From Deferribacter autotrophicus (lineage in GTDB: Bacteria; Chrysiogenota; Deferribacteres; Deferribacterales; Deferribacteraceae), in contig NZ_VFJB01000005.1 in the NCBI RefSeq assembly GCF_008362905.1, forward strand, positions 124,001 to 188,000: a DNA stretch of 64,000 bases, written 5' to 3'. The notes under the pieces were generated by a model. It saw only the letters and a list, made by a program, of their open reading frames with translations, ran no database searches and was not told the origin of the DNA. How positions within the stretch are numbered: position 1 is the first letter of the stretch; every line of letters starts with the position of its first letter. Below are positions 62,745-64,000 of the stretch, piece after piece. The translations under genes and the position numbers were made by a program.

Positions 62745-63224
62745 ATGAAGGAAGCATCTGTAAAATGTGTGATTAAGGATCCTCTTACTTCACGTTATGT
62801 TTTAATACTTGAAACAAAGGATGGTTTTTATATACCTATTAAAATAGGTGTTTTTGAAGCAGAAGCAATTTATACAGAATTAAATCAGATTGTTCCACCA
62901 AGGCCAATGACATACGATTTCATAACTGGTATTTTATCTGCCATTGATGATGTCAAGGTTGAAAAAGTGATTATAGAAGATTATGAGGACGGTATATTTA
63001 AAGCGAGTCTTTATTTAGTAAATGGGAGTAGCTGCAAGGTAATTGATTGCAGGCCTTCTGATGCCATAGCCCTTTCTTTAAGAGTAAAATCACCTGTTTA
63101 TATTGAAGAGGTTGTGCTAAGTAAGTGTAAGTGTTTTACAAAAGATTGTATTAAAGGGGAAACAGGCGCAGATATTTTAGAAGAAATCTTAACTGACCAG
63201 GGTACTACCTATTGGGATGTGTAA
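62745..63224 (+). CDS. Bifunctional nuclease family protein (DUF151)
   Basis: This 159-residue protein of the DUF151/BFN family commonly sits next to miaB. Signatures: VLILETKDGFYIPIKIGVFEAEAIYTEL (about 20-47), PRPMTYDFITGIL and IDCRPSDAIALSLRVKSPVYIEE near 105. Homologues have been reported to cut RNA and DNA, but this activity is not certain for all members. It lies 6 bases after miaB. Its last 13 bases overlap the start of the SbcD-like gene. Confidence 0.9.
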   Translation: MKEASVKCVIKDPLTSRYVLILETKDGFYIPIKIGVFEAEAIYTELNQIVPPRPMTYDFITGILSAIDDVKVEKVIIEDYEDGIFKASLYLVNGSSCKVIDCRPSDAIALSLRVKSPVYIEEVVLSKCKCFTKDCIKGETGADILEEILTDQGTTYWDV

Positions 63225-64000
63225 GGTTTATTCATTTTGCTGACTTACATATTGGAAGAAGTTTATCTTTTTTAAGAGCTCATGGAGATTATGAGCTTTT
63301 CAAAAGTGTTCTTCACTTTATAAGTGATTTAGCGGATAAATATGATGTAAGTTTCTTTGTTTTACCGGGAGATATTTTCAACTCCACTATTATCGATTAT
63401 AAATTCAAATTTCTTTTTGCAAATTTTTTAAAAAAAAATAGTAACAGACGTATTTATTTTTTATCCGGCAATCATGATCCTTTTGAAAACAGGTTTTATG
63501 ATTTTTTTAGAAATTATGATAATTTTATAATTTTTGATGATAATGAAATTACATTTTATGATGAGGATGAAATATGTGTTGCCGGGGCTAATCTTGATTT
63601 TTCTTTAAGAAGTGTGAATCCTTTAAAGAAATATGATAAGGGAGTTTTTAAGAAACCCACTGTTTTTCTAATGCACTCAAATTTCACCGGAATTGTCAGT
63701 GACCATGAGAATTACCTCCCTGTCGGGTTTAATGATTTGATAGGATTTGATGTTCCTTTTTATCTAGCAATGGGGCATATTCATCAATTTTATCTTGAGA
63801 CGGTTGATAATGTTACGGTCTCTTATCCTGGTTCACCTCTTCCCGTTAGAATTAATGAGGTAGGGGAGAAATATTTGAATCTAGTTGAATTTGATGGTTA
63901 TAATTTTTTGGTAAAAAAGATTATGACAGGCATTGTAATTCATGAAAAAGAGCTGAATGTAACAGAAGATGACAGGTTGGAAGATCTTTATGATAAACTA
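63212..64000 (+). CDS. SbcD/Mre11-like exonuclease subunit (partial, runs off the window)
   Basis: The 263 visible codons show a calcineurin-like phosphoesterase of the SbcD/Mre11 type: FADLHIGRS near 8, VLPGDIFNS near 51, LSGNHDPFE near 85, a lone MHSN near 151 and GHIHQFY near 188, together forming the two-metal site. The start is taken as TTG at 63212, giving MGCVRFIHFADLHIG, because no ATG fits the frame. It overlaps the DUF151 gene by 13 bases. The C-terminus and a probable SbcC partner lie beyond the edge. Confidence 0.85.
   Translation, partial: MGCVRFIHFADLHIGRSLSFLRAHGDYELFKSVLHFISDLADKYDVSFFVLPGDIFNSTIIDYKFKFLFANFLKKNSNRRIYFLSGNHDPFENRFYDFFRNYDNFIIFDDNEITFYDEDEICVAGANLDFSLRSVNPLKKYDKGVFKKPTVFLMHSNFTGIVSDHENYLPVGFNDLIGFDVPFYLAMGHIHQFYLETVDNVTVSYPGSPLPVRINEVGEKYLNLVEFDGYNFLVKKIMTGIVIHEKELNVTEDDRLEDLYDKL

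Overview
The window looks like a stretch of chromosome from a low-GC, Gram-negative, motile, largely anaerobic bacterium. LptD implies an LPS-bearing outer membrane. FliD/FliS and a FliA-type promoter imply flagella. A flavodiiron protein with rubredoxin and an indolepyruvate:ferredoxin oxidoreductase point to anaerobic metabolism. The mix of genes would suit Deferribacterota (Deferribacter/Calditerrivibrio-like), but that placement is inference from gene content and base composition and was not tested by a search.

Layout. 1-2.1 kb: a Ktr/Trk potassium uptake pair. 2.1-3.6 kb (minus): a flavodiiron protein and rubredoxin, separated by a strong hairpin. 3.6-10.7 kb (minus): a tight operon accD-folC-lptD, then a degenerate SDR, an unknown exported protein and a DHH phosphoesterase. 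10.8-14.7 kb: flagellar fliD-fliS and two small unknown genes behind a near-perfect sigma-28 promoter. 14.7-19.9 kb: a LOG protein, two PHP-domain proteins flanking iorAB, and a YfgM-like membrane protein. 20-29.5 kb: the classic rimP-nusA-ylxR/ylxQ-infB-ylxP-rbfA-truB-rpsO-pnp information-processing operon. 29.5-36.8 kb: dut, tsaB, rimI, metK, ahcY, a non-canonical Lpd-like flavoprotein, plsC, folK and a cytidylate-kinase-like gene. 36.8-37.6 kb: one tiny gene and a repeat-rich spacer. 37.6-43.5 kb: queC, pfkA, a cobalamin adenosyltransferase, yqeY, cvpA and mutS2. 43.7-48.9 kb: a YbhGFSR-type ABC exporter. 49.5-52 kb (minus): a UDP-sugar epimerase and cysS. 52.2-56.5 kb (minus): an orphan OppF and the pyrR-pyrB-pyrC operon with an attenuator leader. 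56.5-64 kb: a fused GlcD/GlcF-like oxidoreductase, two TPR-like exported proteins, miaB, a bifunctional nuclease and the start of an sbcD-like gene that runs off the window.

Most of this is conserved housekeeping sequence with few transfer signals. The strongest undescribed structure is a family of 236-bp intergenic elements with two full copies (26776-27011 and 53178-53413) and a terminal relic (37438-37463). Each full copy has terminal inverted repeats around a nested four-stem fold. Three of the four stems differ in sequence between copies yet stay complementary, while the central hairpin is identical. That is the pattern expected of selection on structure. Copy 1 is flanked by a perfect 10-bp direct repeat, so the family appears to be mobile. 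A second, degraded family of intergenic palindromes carrying the motif GAGATTGCTT / CATTGYGA lies at 51.98-52.17, 53.47-53.55 and 61.31-61.37 kb.

Other points of interest: an Lpd-family flavoprotein without its redox disulfide or catalytic His, an SDR with Lys and His in place of the YxxxK dyad, a candidate leader peptide plus terminator upstream of pyrR, and a 30-codon ORF with a CxxCH motif upstream of accD. No rRNA, tRNA, CRISPR array or intact insertion sequence was seen.
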